Shown: positions 1 to 8,612 of the stretch, piece by piece
Position numbering within the stretch: the stretch's first letter is position 1
Layout of the letters: every line of letters begins with the position of its first letter
From: Cellvibrionales bacterium UBA4451
Lineage (GTDB): Bacteria > Pseudomonadota > Gammaproteobacteria > Pseudomonadales > Porticoccaceae
Assembly: GCA_002390285.1 (NCBI GenBank)
Contig: DGPB01000018.1
Span: 228-11,915, forward strand
DNA length: 11,688 nucleotides
Direction of reading: 5' to 3'
Translations under genes and position numbers: made by a program
Notes under the pieces: model-generated
What the model was told of the DNA's origin: nothing
What the model saw: only the letters and a program-made list of their open reading frames with translations
Database searches by the model: none

Positions 1-1757
<1,757 letters not shown>

Positions 1758-1803
1758 ATACGATCTGCTGTCACTGTGAATAGGTGGCGAAATAAAACGC
1801 CGG

Positions 1804-1832
1804 ATTATACTGGAATAAACAGGTTTTGTCTT
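1804..1832 (-). promoter_or_regulatory. Candidate internal sigma-70 promoter for rpoD
   Basis: On the minus strand, in the dnaG-rpoD gap, a perfect -10 TATAAT (1809-1804) sits 17 bp downstream of AAGACA (1832-1827), which shares GACA with the -35 consensus. The predicted transcript start is near 1797, leaving a leader of about 40 nt before the rpoD ATG at 1757. A private promoter for rpoD is a known property of this operon in E. coli, where heat-shock and other internal promoters lie in dnaG. The site here is inferred from consensus only. Confidence 0.55.
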
Positions 1833-1878
1833 ACCTAGTTTGATGAAAAAGCGGTAAATCAGTAGCGGGACGTTACTA

Positions 1879-3837
1879 CTACCGAGGCTTCCCAAGTATT
1901 TGATTGAAAAGAGCTTTTGTTTCTTCGGTGCGTTGGTCTTGTGATAGGTTCAACCAAGCGGTATTAATATTTTTTAAGTCGTGATCATCGAGGGACTCTT
2001 TACCGGCCAAATGTTGAAGAAGTTCCAGTGGAGCCAACTTGCCTGTTGAGTGCCGTGAAAGTTGGTTCAGTATGTCCTGAAACTCTTTTTCGTTATCTCG
2101 ATTACTATTGGGTGTGGGGTGCAACAAGTCGGTGGCTGCTATTTCTGTCAGTCGTTCGGCCTGACTCACATCATGGATGCCACGCCAGTATCCAAGAATA
2201 TGATTAAGTGTGTAGCTAGGATTTTTCTGGATGACCTGCACTAATGGTACGAGTATATCGATGCCTTCCACATCCAAATGGCTAACGGAGTCCACGTCTG
2301 TAATGAGGTTGACTAATTCTGGATGATTAGCCAGGAGGGCGATTAGAGTATACGTTGGGGGCATTTTTACCCGTTTTTCTCGGCGAGTAAGCGCTTCTCG
2401 CTGGAGTGGCATGCTGGGGTCATGTGGATGATGGTGTGTGTTGCCAGTCGTTGTGTCCGTCTCATCATAGTAGTCGGGGTAATCGCCAGCGTCCTCTGGG
2501 ATAGGAGGTTCCTGGCTGTACTCGGGCGTTGCCGGCTCTATGGGCTCGATTAATCCGGAAAGGGTTTCCGTATCCAGGCCTGTTCTCTGGGATAGGGTTT
2601 TCAGCATCAGTGCTTTGAATACACCCTGAGGCATACGGTTGATCATGGGTGCCGCCAGTTTGCTTAATCTGGCGCGATCATTGAGAGATTCTGTATCCAG
2701 CCCCTCTGATACGGCATCAAATAAAAAGTCTGAGATGGGCGTGGCGGATTGAATTAACTGTAGAAATTTTTCGCAGCCAACGTCTCGTACTAGCGTATCC
2801 GGATCTTCGCCATCGGGTAGGAACAGAAATTTTGCTGAGCGACCATCGAACATGACAGGCAAGCTTGTCTCTAGAGCACGGCGTGCCGCCTTACGGCCGG
2901 CGTCATCACCATCGAAGCAGTACACGACCTCTGAGGTGTAACGGAATAGTTTGTCCAAATGCTCGGGTGTGGCGGCCGTCCCCAATGTGGCGACGGCATT
3001 GTATATGCCATGCTGGGCTAGTGCTGCGACATCCATGTAGCCTTCAACGACCAGTAGGTTGGGAATATCCTTGAGTTTTTGGTTCGCTTCAAACAGGCCA
3101 TAAAGTTCTCGACCTTTATGAAAGAGAGGCGTTTCGGGTGAATTCAGGTATTTGGGCTTGTCGTCGCCAAGTACGCGCCCACCAAAACCGATTGTGCGGC
3201 CACGAACATCCCGGATAGGGAACATAATTCGGTGACGAAATCGATCGTAGCGTTTATTTTCTTCTGCTCGTTCGATCATCAGGCCTGATTCATTGAGCAG
3301 CCTGACATTTTCATCTGTTGTGCCCAAATTTTGGAGTAGATTATCCCACCCTGGGGGCGCAAAGCCGATGCCAAAATTGCGGGCTGTTTCGCCGCTCAGT
3401 GCGCGAGATTTAAGATAATCAACCGCTTCATATGAGGCGGGGTGATTACGCAGGCAGCTACGATAAAAACGGTCAGCCTTGTCCATGATCTCGTAGAGTG
3501 CTTTGCGCCGCTGGCTTGCGGCATCATCATGATTGGCTTCCCTTGGAACCTCCAACCCTACATGCTTGGCAAGGTTTTCAACCGCTTCTGGAAACGACAT
3601 TCGGTCAAAGTCGATAACAAACCCAATGGCATTACCGCCGGCGCCACAGCCGAAGCAGTAGTAGAATTGTTTGTCTTGGCTGACGGTAAAGGAGGGGGTT
3701 TTTTCGTCGTGAAAAGGGCAGCAAGCAGAGTGGTTTTTACCTGACTTACGCAGGTCGAGACGACTTCCTACCACATCGACAATATCGATCCGGTCAAGGA
3801 CATCGTCAATAAATGTTTGGGGGATTCTGCCGGCCAT
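1879..3837 (-). CDS. dnaG: DNA primase DnaG
   Basis: Synthesises RNA primers for Okazaki fragments and replication restart, working with the DnaB helicase. It is 652 aa (E. coli 581). The CHC2 zinc-binding domain has C40, H43, C61 and C64. The TOPRIM catalytic core follows, with VVEGYMDV (E265) and FDGDDAGRKAA (D309, D311). All these positions equal the E. coli numbering, which supports the ATG at 3837. An expanded low-complexity linker (about 430-490) rich in Pro, Glu, Asp, Tyr and His, including HHHPH, separates the catalytic core from the C-terminal helicase-binding domain (about 493-652); this linker and a longer tail explain the extra length. There is no recognisable Shine-Dalgarno before ATG, which agrees with the low primase level known in other bacteria. 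It lies between yqeY (154 bp upstream) and rpoD (121 bp downstream). Confidence 0.98.
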   Translation of the reverse strand: MAGRIPQTFIDDVLDRIDIVDVVGSRLDLRKSGKNHSACCPFHDEKTPSFTVSQDKQFYYCFGCGAGGNAIGFVIDFDRMSFPEAVENLAKHVGLEVPREANHDDAASQRRKALYEIMDKADRFYRSCLRNHPASYEAVDYLKSRALSGETARNFGIGFAPPGWDNLLQNLGTTDENVRLLNESGLMIERAEENKRYDRFRHRIMFPIRDVRGRTIGFGGRVLGDDKPKYLNSPETPLFHKGRELYGLFEANQKLKDIPNLLVVEGYMDVAALAQHGIYNAVATLGTAATPEHLDKLFRYTSEVVYCFDGDDAGRKAARRALETSLPVMFDGRSAKFLFLPDGEDPDTLVRDVGCEKFLQLIQSATPISDFLFDAVSEGLDTESLNDRARLSKLAAPMINRMPQGVFKALMLKTLSQRTGLDTETLSGLIEPIEPATPEYSQEPPIPEDAGDYPDYYDETDTTTGNTHHHPHDPSMPLQREALTRREKRVKMPPTYTLIALLANHPELVNLITDVDSVSHLDVEGIDILVPLVQVIQKNPSYTLNHILGYWRGIHDVSQAERLTEIAATDLLHPTPNSNRDNEKEFQDILNQLSRHSTGKLAPLELLQHLAGKESLDDHDLKNINTAWLNLSQDQRTEETKALFNQILGKPR

Positions 3838-3840
3838 GGT

Positions 3841-3864
3841 TTTACTGTCAGGTTTACTGTCAGG
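3841..3864. repeat. 12-bp tandem duplication directly upstream of dnaG
   Basis: Two exact adjacent copies of TTTACTGTCAGG (plus strand), followed by a decaying third copy beginning TTTGCTGG. It ends 3 bp before the dnaG ATG, so it fills the place where a ribosome-binding site would be and contains none. Confidence 0.85.
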
Positions 3865-3961
3865 TTTGCTGGCAGTGTTCAGTTAGCAGCCAAGTGTTTA
3901 ATGGCCGATTAGGACAATCTTGACAGCTTAATACTAACGAGGTGTCAGTATCCAGTCGATT

Positions 3962-3982
3962 GGCTAAATATCGGGCTTAGCC
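3962..3982 (-). terminator. Weak hairpin after yqeY, possible attenuator
   Basis: GGCTAA and TTAGCC form a 6-bp stem with a 9-nt loop, 10 bp after the yqeY stop. An overlapping alternative stem is GGGC-TAA-GCCC. No proper U-tract follows on the minus strand, so a true intrinsic terminator is doubtful; it may be an RNA-processing or attenuation site in the yqeY-dnaG gap. Confidence 0.25.
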
Positions 3983-3991
3983 CCGTTGCCA

Positions 3992-4441
3992 TTAGTCTAG
4001 CTTTCCTTTGATCATACCGCTGACGGCGCCTACATCGGCACGGCCTTGAATTTTTGGCTTAAGAATTCCCATTACTTTGCCCATGTCACGCATGGATTCT
4101 GCACCGCTGGCGGCAATAGCCTCATCAATCATTACGGCCAATTCTTCATCACTGAGTGGTTCGGGTAAAAATTCCTGAATCACTTCGATTTCAGCTTGCT
4201 CTATATCAGCCAGTTCCTGGCGGCCAGCATTTTCGTATTGGTTGATAGAGTCGCGGCGCTGTTTGATCATTTTATCCAATACAGCAAGCAGTCGGGCATC
4301 ATCAACATCAATGCGTTCATCTACTTCGATTCGTTTGATCTCAGATAGAATGAGGCGGATAGCGCCCAAGCGTTCCTTGGCTCTGGCACGCATGGCATCT
4401 TTCATGGCGCTGGTAATTTGTTTTTTTAGGGATTCACTCAT
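3992..4441 (-). CDS. yqeY: GatB/YqeY domain protein
   Basis: A 149-aa protein of the YqeY family, equal in length to E. coli YqeY (about 147). The family shares its helical fold with the tail domain of GatB, the tRNA-dependent amidotransferase subunit that recognises tRNA; the role of free-standing YqeY proteins is not firmly established. Visible family features are the basic N-terminal helix (MSESLKKQITSAMKDAMRAR), then ERLGAIRLILSEIKRIEVDE, then KRDSINQY-like spacing (KQRRDSINQYENAGR), EFLPEPLSDEEL and the C-terminal MGKVMGILKPKIQGRADG-type segment (GRADVGAVSGMIKGKL). I chose ATG 4441 over the in-frame TTG at 4462 because GAGG (4454-4451) lies 9 nt upstream and family members begin here. 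The terminator after rpsU lies directly upstream of this ribosome-binding site. Confidence 0.93.
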   Translation of the reverse strand: MSESLKKQITSAMKDAMRARAKERLGAIRLILSEIKRIEVDERIDVDDARLLAVLDKMIKQRRDSINQYENAGRQELADIEQAEIEVIQEFLPEPLSDEELAVMIDEAIAASGAESMRDMGKVMGILKPKIQGRADVGAVSGMIKGKLD

Positions 4442-4460
4442 GACTTTTTTCCTCAAACGC

Positions 4461-4485
4461 AAAAAGCGCCGACAGTGCGGCGCTT
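4461..4485 (-). terminator. Intrinsic terminator/attenuator between rpsU and yqeY
   Basis: On the minus strand AAGCGCCG and CGGCGCTT form a perfect 8-bp GC-rich stem with a CACTGT loop, and the 3' arm runs into TTTTTG. It lies about 40 bp after the rpsU stop and ends only 6 nt before the yqeY Shine-Dalgarno. It corresponds to the known T1 attenuator behind rpsU in the E. coli operon, which lets S21 be made in large excess over primase. Confidence 0.88.
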
Positions 4486-4523
4486 CAAGGATAGACGGTA
4501 CAGCCTAATAAATCAGTACAGAT

Positions 4524-4739
4524 TTAGTAAAGACGTACAAACTTTTTGGTTTCGCGAGACTGCTTCTTGGCGTGACGCTTAACAGCTGCTGCAGCTTTAC
4601 GCTTGCGTTCCCAAGTGGGTTTCTCATAGAACTCACGACGACGAACTTCTGCGAGTACACCGGCTTTTTCACAAGAACGTTTGAAACGACGCAGAGCCAC
4701 GTCAAAAGGCTCGTTTTCTTTAAGGCGAACGAAAGGCAT
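4524..4739 (-). CDS. rpsU: 30S ribosomal protein S21
   Basis: Small-subunit protein needed for initiation, located near the 3' end of 16S rRNA. It is 71 aa, exactly the E. coli length, with the family signature ENEPFDVALRRFKRSCEKAG at residues 8-27, then LAEVRRREFYEKPT (29-42) and a Lys/Arg-rich RNA-binding tail ending in LY. A good Shine-Dalgarno (GAGG) lies 5 nt before ATG 4739. First gene of the macromolecular synthesis operon; the strong terminator behind it limits read-through to yqeY, dnaG and rpoD. It diverges from tsaD across a 216-bp gap. Confidence 0.98.
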   Translation of the reverse strand: MPFVRLKENEPFDVALRRFKRSCEKAGVLAEVRRREFYEKPTWERKRKAAAAVKRHAKKQSRETKKFVRLY

Positions 4740-4811
4740 GTAACCTCTATCCTATTATATTAAGTTTTTGTTTCGGTACCGGGTTAAACCAGTACAGCTT
4801 CAAGGGCGCGT

Positions 4812-4840
4812 ATTCTATACATATCTACCGGTAGAAGCAA
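4812..4840 (-). promoter_or_regulatory. Candidate rpsU operon promoter
   Basis: Minus strand: TTGCTT (4840-4835), 17 bp, TAGAAT (4817-4812), predicted start near 4805 and a leader of about 65 nt. A 10-bp palindrome CTACCGGTAG (4825-4834) sits in the spacer and could be an operator. A perfect TATAAT also occurs at 4759-4754, but it lacks a -35 and would leave almost no leader, so I prefer the upstream site. Consensus match only. Confidence 0.4.
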
Positions 4841-4955
4841 AACTTTTGTCTGCTGTCGTTGGGGCCGCTAACGGCATGAATTTGGGGTGTTTTTGGCGTA
4901 TGATTTCTGCTTTCTACAAATGAACCTATGGCAGCTTATAAATGAGCTTAAGATA

Positions 4956-5993
4956 ATGCGTGTACTGGGGATAGAAACCTCCTGTGACGAGACGGGCGTT
5001 GCTGTTTACGACAGTGAGCAAGGTTTACTAGCGCATACGCTATACAGCCAGATAGCGGTGCACGCAGAGTATGGTGGTGTTGTGCCGGAGCTGGCATCCA
5101 GAGACCATGTACGCAAACTGTTACCCCTGATCCGCGAGGTGATGGCGGCGTCCGCTACAGCACCAACAGATATTCAAGGAATAGCCTATACGGCAGGCCC
5201 CGGCCTTATAGGTGCGCTAATGGTAGGCGCGAGCATGGGTCGATCTCTGGCGTATGCTTGGCAAGTGCCCGCTGTGGGGGTCCATCATATGGAAGGCCAT
5301 CTATTGGCGCCCATGCTGGAAGAGAACCCGCCAGCATTTCCCTTTGTGGCTCTTTTGGTTTCTGGCGGCCACACCCAGTTGGTTGAGGTGAAGGGAATTG
5401 GTCAGTACCAAATTTTGGGCGAGTCTCTGGATGATGCAGCAGGTGAGGCTTTTGACAAGGCGGCCAAAATGCTCGATCTGGATTACCCGGGTGGCCCAGA
5501 AATTGCCCGATTGGCCAAGCAAGGCGATGCCAGTCGATTTCGGTTTCCGCGACCAATGACAAATCGGCCCGGTCTCGATTTCAGTTTTTCTGGCCTGAAA
5601 ACTTTTACTCTCAATACCATTGCCAAGCACCGCGGTGAGGATGTGCTGCCGGATGAACAGACCATGGCCGATATTGCCTGCGCCTTTCAGGAGGCGGTGG
5701 TGGATACGCTAGCTATTAAATGTCGTCGGGCACTTGAACAGACGGGTTTGAGAACACTGGTCATTGCTGGTGGTGTCTCTGCCAATACCCGATTGCGAGA
5801 GAAACTTTCAGAGAGTCTCATCAAATTGAAGGGTGACGTGTTCTATGCACGTCATGAATTTTGTACAGATAACGGTGCCATGATTGCCTATGCAGGCTGT
5901 CAGCGCCTGTTAGCCGGTCAGCAGGAAGCATTGGCCATTCGTGCGATACCCCGATGGCCAATGGACACACTGCCCTCTTTGGCGGACGTGTGA
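4956..5993 (+). CDS. tsaD: tRNA N6-adenosine threonylcarbamoyltransferase TsaD
   Basis: Transfers the threonylcarbamoyl group from TC-AMP to A37 of tRNAs reading ANN codons (t6A), acting in a complex with TsaB and TsaE. It is 345 aa (E. coli 337). The start is ATG 4956, giving MRVLGIETSCDETGVAVYD; a longer in-frame ORF begins at 4887, but its 23 extra residues do not resemble the family. The metal-binding motif HMEGH has H111 and H115, the same numbers as E. coli. Other ASKHA-fold motifs are SGGHT (136-140), DYPGGPEI (176-183), FSFSGLKT (209-216), AGGVSANTRLRE (271-282) and CTDNGAMIAYAG with D305. The ribosome-binding site is weak. Diverges from rpsU, an old and conserved neighbour in gammaproteobacteria. 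Followed after 57 bp by folB. Confidence 0.98.
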   Translation: MRVLGIETSCDETGVAVYDSEQGLLAHTLYSQIAVHAEYGGVVPELASRDHVRKLLPLIREVMAASATAPTDIQGIAYTAGPGLIGALMVGASMGRSLAYAWQVPAVGVHHMEGHLLAPMLEENPPAFPFVALLVSGGHTQLVEVKGIGQYQILGESLDDAAGEAFDKAAKMLDLDYPGGPEIARLAKQGDASRFRFPRPMTNRPGLDFSFSGLKTFTLNTIAKHRGEDVLPDEQTMADIACAFQEAVVDTLAIKCRRALEQTGLRTLVIAGGVSANTRLREKLSESLIKLKGDVFYARHEFCTDNGAMIAYAGCQRLLAGQQEALAIRAIPRWPMDTLPSLADV

Positions 5994-5997
5994 AGCA

Positions 5998-6033
5998 GAC
6001 GTATAAACCTGACGTATAAATCAGGCCTATAAA
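5998..6033. repeat. 13-bp tandem repeat between tsaD and folB
   Basis: TATAAA recurs at 6002, 6015 and 6028, exactly 13 bp apart; the first two copies share GACGTATAAA. The middle also forms a small inverted repeat (CCTGA/TCAGG, 6008-6025). The repeat fills most of the 57-bp gap where some relatives carry plsY. The TATAAA copies could act as weak -10 elements, but I see no matching -35. Confidence 0.75.
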
Positions 6034-6050
6034 CGAGAGGTGTAGAGAAG

Positions 6051-6407
6051 ATGGATATTGTTTATATCGGCGATCTGCGTATAGATACCATTATCGGCAT
6101 TTATGACTGGGAACGTGAGGTGCGCCAAACCATCAGTCTTGATCTCGAAATGGGAACAGATATCCGCAAGGCAGCGGAGACAGACGATATTCAGTACGCG
6201 CTTGATTACAAAGCGGTGTCAAAACGATTAATCGAGTTTATTGAAGGCAGTGAATTTTTACTGGTCGAAACCATGGCTGAACAAGTAGCAGATATTGTCC
6301 GTCAGGAATTCAATGTTCCCTGGTTGCAGCTGAGGATTGGTAAGCCCGGTGCAGTTCGTGGTGCCCGTGATGTGGGTATTGTGATCGAACGGGGGGAGCG
6401 CACCTGA
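6051..6407 (+). CDS. folB: Dihydroneopterin aldolase FolB
   Basis: Converts 7,8-dihydroneopterin to 6-hydroxymethyl-7,8-dihydropterin and glycolaldehyde in folate synthesis; forms an octamer in the cytoplasm. It is 118 aa, the usual size. Features in order: MDIVYIGDLRIDTIIGIYDW, the IYDWE signature with E21; Y53 (general acid/base tyrosine); E73 (pterin anchor, in LVETMAEQVAD); and K98 in KPGAVRGARDVGIVIERG. E21, Y53 and K98 fall at the E. coli positions. GAGAGG and GAGAAG lie just before ATG. Its stop overlaps the folK start (TGATG), so the two are translationally coupled. Confidence 0.97.
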   Translation: MDIVYIGDLRIDTIIGIYDWEREVRQTISLDLEMGTDIRKAAETDDIQYALDYKAVSKRLIEFIEGSEFLLVETMAEQVADIVRQEFNVPWLQLRIGKPGAVRGARDVGIVIERGERT

Positions 6408-6943
6408 TGGCGCGTGTTTTTCTTAGCCTGGGCAGTAATATTGAACACCAGCGTTATATCAGGGCTGCTTTAGATGCACTTGCTGACCAGTTTGGTGAGC
6501 TACTGATTTCATCGGTCTATGAGAGTGTTTCCGTGGGGTTTGATGGAGACAATTTTTATAATTTGGTGGTGGGTATTGATACTGATCTGAGTATTGGCAC
6601 ATTATCTACTTACCTTAAAGCCCTTGAGGACCAACATGGTCGTCGTCGGGATACCCCACGTTTTAGTGCGCGTACCTTGGATATCGATATTCTGACCTAC
6701 GACAATGTGACGGGTAGCGTGGAGGGGGTGTTGCTGCCCCGTCAGGAAATCCTGGAAAATGCCTTTGTACTCTGGCCGTTGGCTGAATTGGCTCCCAAAG
6801 AAAAACACCCGGTTATGGGGGTTAGCTATGCCGAACTGTGGCGGTCTTATGATCAAGCCAGCCAATCTCTGTGGCCCATAGGTTTTACCTGGAAAGGCAC
6901 CGAGCTTTCCCTATTGCCTGATTGTAATCTGAGAGGCCTTTGA
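6407..6943 (+). CDS. folK: 6-hydroxymethyl-7,8-dihydropterin pyrophosphokinase (divergent FolK)
   Basis: HPPK family, 178 aa (E. coli 159), expected to transfer pyrophosphate from ATP to 6-hydroxymethyl-7,8-dihydropterin, the product of FolB. Visible signatures: FLSLGSNIE (5-13), the central segment PRFSARTLDIDILTYD (84-99) with R89 and metal ligands D92 and D94, and FVLWPLAELAPKEKHP (120-135). Aligned by eye with E. coli HPPK, H115 is replaced by Arg (in LPRQEI) and R121 by Asn (in LENAF), and the RWGPR loop reads RFSAR. This looks like the folB-linked paralog seen in pseudomonads rather than the canonical panB-linked FolK, so full activity is likely but not proven. GGAG (6395-6398) precedes the ATG, which overlaps the folB stop. 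Confidence 0.9.
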   Translation: MARVFLSLGSNIEHQRYIRAALDALADQFGELLISSVYESVSVGFDGDNFYNLVVGIDTDLSIGTLSTYLKALEDQHGRRRDTPRFSARTLDIDILTYDNVTGSVEGVLLPRQEILENAFVLWPLAELAPKEKHPVMGVSYAELWRSYDQASQSLWPIGFTWKGTELSLLPDCNLRGL

Positions 6944-8104
6944 GTGTCCGAATCGAGACGGTTGTCGCGCTGCTTTAATATTGATGATCTTCGAAAGGTG
7001 GCGAAGGGTAGTCTGCCGGAATCATTGTTTGCCTATATCGATGGCGGTTCCGATGATGAGCAGACGTTAAGGCGGAATACAGCCACATTTGATCAGTACA
7101 ATCTCCTACAGCGGGCACTGGTTGATGTGTCTCAAATCGATCTGTCTACCACCGTGTTGGGGAAAAAAATCGATTGGCCCGTCATCTGTGCTCCCACCGG
7201 GATGACCCGGATGTTTCACTATCAGGGTGAAAAGGCCGTAGCCAGGGAAGCGGCAAAGAGTGGCACGTTCTATTCGCTGTCTACCTTGTCCACGACCAGT
7301 ATTGAAGATATTGGGGCCGAAACCGATGGACCCAAGATGTTTCAGGTCTATGTTCACAAAGACCGAGAATTAAGCCGTGAATTTGTACAGCGAGCCAAGG
7401 CGTCTAATTTTGATGCCCTGTGTCTTACTGTGGATTTGCCAGCACACGGGAATCGCGAACGAGATTTGCGAACTGGCATGACTCTTCCGCCGAAGTTAAC
7501 CCTTAACAGTATTCTGGATGTCTTGGTTCACCCGGCCTGGGTTTATCGTTATCTCACGAATGGACCTATCGTGCTGGCAAATGTGGAACATAAAATTACC
7601 GAGGGTACCGGCGAAGTCTCTAACCTGTTGCAGTATGTGGCCAACCAGTTTGATCCGAGCGTGACGTGGAAAGATGCGGAATGGATGATGTCCGAATGGG
7701 GTGGGCCATTTGTGCTTAAAGGCATTATGTCCGTGGACGATGCAAAAAAAGCCGTTGAGATTGGCGCCTCTGCCATTGTGATATCCAACCATGGTGGTCG
7801 TCAGCTCGATAGCTCACCGGCCCCCTTTGATGTGTTGTCGGATATTGTCGATGCCGTAGGTGGGCAGGTTGAGATTATTCTCGACGGAGGAATTCGTCGG
7901 GGTACCCACTTATTGAAGGCAATAGCCTTGGGTGCGAATGCCTGCATGATTGGCCGACCCTACCTCTATGGTCTGGCCGCAGGTGGTCAGCCAGGTGTGG
8001 CCAGAGCGCTAAGCCTGCTGCGAACAGAGATTGAGTTGGATATGAAGCTGATGGGCTGTCGTAATCTGTCCGAGGTCACCTCTGCCTGCCTACGCAAACG
8101 ATAG
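6944..8104 (+). CDS. FMN-dependent alpha-hydroxy-acid dehydrogenase/oxidase (LldD/MdlB family)
   Basis: A 386-aa TIM-barrel flavoprotein of the L-lactate dehydrogenase / glycolate oxidase / mandelate dehydrogenase family, oxidising an L-2-hydroxy acid to a 2-oxo acid. The GTG start at 6944 directly abuts the folK stop, with GAGAGG 7 nt upstream. Expected residues are present: Y31 in FAYIDGGSDDEQT, APTGM (83-87), Y136 in QVYV, TVDLPAHGNRERD (162-174), K259 (FMN contact) in VLKGI, and the catalytic His283 with R286 in SNHGGRQLD (281-289). The FMN phosphate site follows as ILDGGIRRGTH (312-322) and MIGRPYLYG (335-343). No signal peptide; membrane association cannot be judged. Substrate is not readable from sequence; lactate and mandelate are only the best-known cases. 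Its place as third gene of a folate unit is unexpected. Confidence 0.92.
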   Translation: MSESRRLSRCFNIDDLRKVAKGSLPESLFAYIDGGSDDEQTLRRNTATFDQYNLLQRALVDVSQIDLSTTVLGKKIDWPVICAPTGMTRMFHYQGEKAVAREAAKSGTFYSLSTLSTTSIEDIGAETDGPKMFQVYVHKDRELSREFVQRAKASNFDALCLTVDLPAHGNRERDLRTGMTLPPKLTLNSILDVLVHPAWVYRYLTNGPIVLANVEHKITEGTGEVSNLLQYVANQFDPSVTWKDAEWMMSEWGGPFVLKGIMSVDDAKKAVEIGASAIVISNHGGRQLDSSPAPFDVLSDIVDAVGGQVEIILDGGIRRGTHLLKAIALGANACMIGRPYLYGLAAGGQPGVARALSLLRTEIELDMKLMGCRNLSEVTSACLRKR

Positions 8105-8146
8105 CGATGTTTCGGATAGTTTCCCCTTGTCACTACTTATACTTAC

Positions 8147-8172
8147 CCCTTTTAACTACGCCCTTTAACTAC
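8147..8172. repeat. Short tandem repeat downstream of the hydroxy-acid dehydrogenase gene
   Basis: CCCTTTTAACTAC (8147-8159) is followed after one base by CCCTTTAACTAC (8161-8172), differing by a single T. It lies in the 130-bp convergent gap and has no visible coding or control role. Confidence 0.7.
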
Positions 8173-8182
8173 TCCCCGTAGC

Positions 8183-8204
8183 TCTCGCTGTAGCTACAGC
8201 GAGA
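8183..8204. terminator. 22-bp perfect palindrome in convergent gap, possible bidirectional terminator
   Basis: TCTCGCTGTAG is followed directly by its own reverse complement. As RNA it would fold into a stem of about 9 bp with a small loop on either strand. It lies between two convergent genes, where a shared terminator is expected, but no U-tract follows on either strand, so intrinsic termination would be weak. It could instead be a dyad protein-binding site. Confidence 0.4.
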
Positions 8205-8234
8205 ATATTCAGGAGGCAGTCATTCATAGGACGA

Positions 8235-8555
8235 TTATTCAGCGCAATTGATACAGAAGTGGGTGTACGATACCGCTTCAAGTCGTTTCAAGGGGATGTC
8301 TTCACCGCAGTGGCTACAACGGGTGTAGTCACCCGATTCTATGCGTTCAAGGGCTTGGTTAATCTGAGCGAGCTCATTGCGCGATTCGTTACCAATAGCC
8401 TCAAGCACCTCATCGTTTTGCCGTTCCTGTGCCTGTTCAGACCAATCTGCAGAGTGTTCTGCCGTCATCCCTACTTTTACCCGCGAAATACGTTGCATCA
8501 GTACTTTCCGGCGTTCTTCTAGACTTTTTTTGATAGTGCTCAGTTCTGAGTTCAT
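8235..8555 (-). CDS. Short DksA/TraR-family zinc-finger protein
   Basis: A 106-aa member of the DksA/TraR family, whose proteins bind the RNA polymerase secondary channel and change promoter response, often with ppGpp. Full-length DksA is about 150 aa, so this is a short paralog lacking most of the N-terminal coiled-coil arm and the C-terminal helix. The C4 zinc finger is complete: C80-x2-C83 and C101-x2-C104, in TRCSHCGEDIPLKRLEA and FCINC. The coiled-coil tip motif of DksA (D-x-x-D-x-A) is matched by D37, E40 and A42 in DWSEQA, so the residues that act near the polymerase active site appear retained. The ribosome-binding site is weak (AGAG). It converges with the dehydrogenase gene and lies just downstream of an Hsp20 remnant on the same strand. 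Confidence 0.9.
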   Translation of the reverse strand: MNSELSTIKKSLEERRKVLMQRISRVKVGMTAEHSADWSEQAQERQNDEVLEAIGNESRNELAQINQALERIESGDYTRCSHCGEDIPLKRLEAVSYTHFCINCAE

Positions 8556-8612
8556 AGCATTCTCTAAAAAGGGTGGCAGGGCTTTAATGAAACCCCGCGA
8601 ACAGTGAGTGCA

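Noticed and set aside
4442..4462. Upstream TTG start for yqeY
   Set aside because: The ATG at 4441 has GAGG at a proper distance; the TTG lies within the terminator U-tract and has no ribosome-binding site.
4754..4759. TATAAT close to rpsU as the main -10
   Set aside because: No -35 at 16-18 bp, and the predicted start would leave about 7 nt of leader and disrupt the ribosome-binding site.
4887..4955. N-terminal extension of tsaD
   Set aside because: The 23 extra residues lie outside the TsaD family, and E. coli residue numbering of H111/H115 fits the ATG at 4956.
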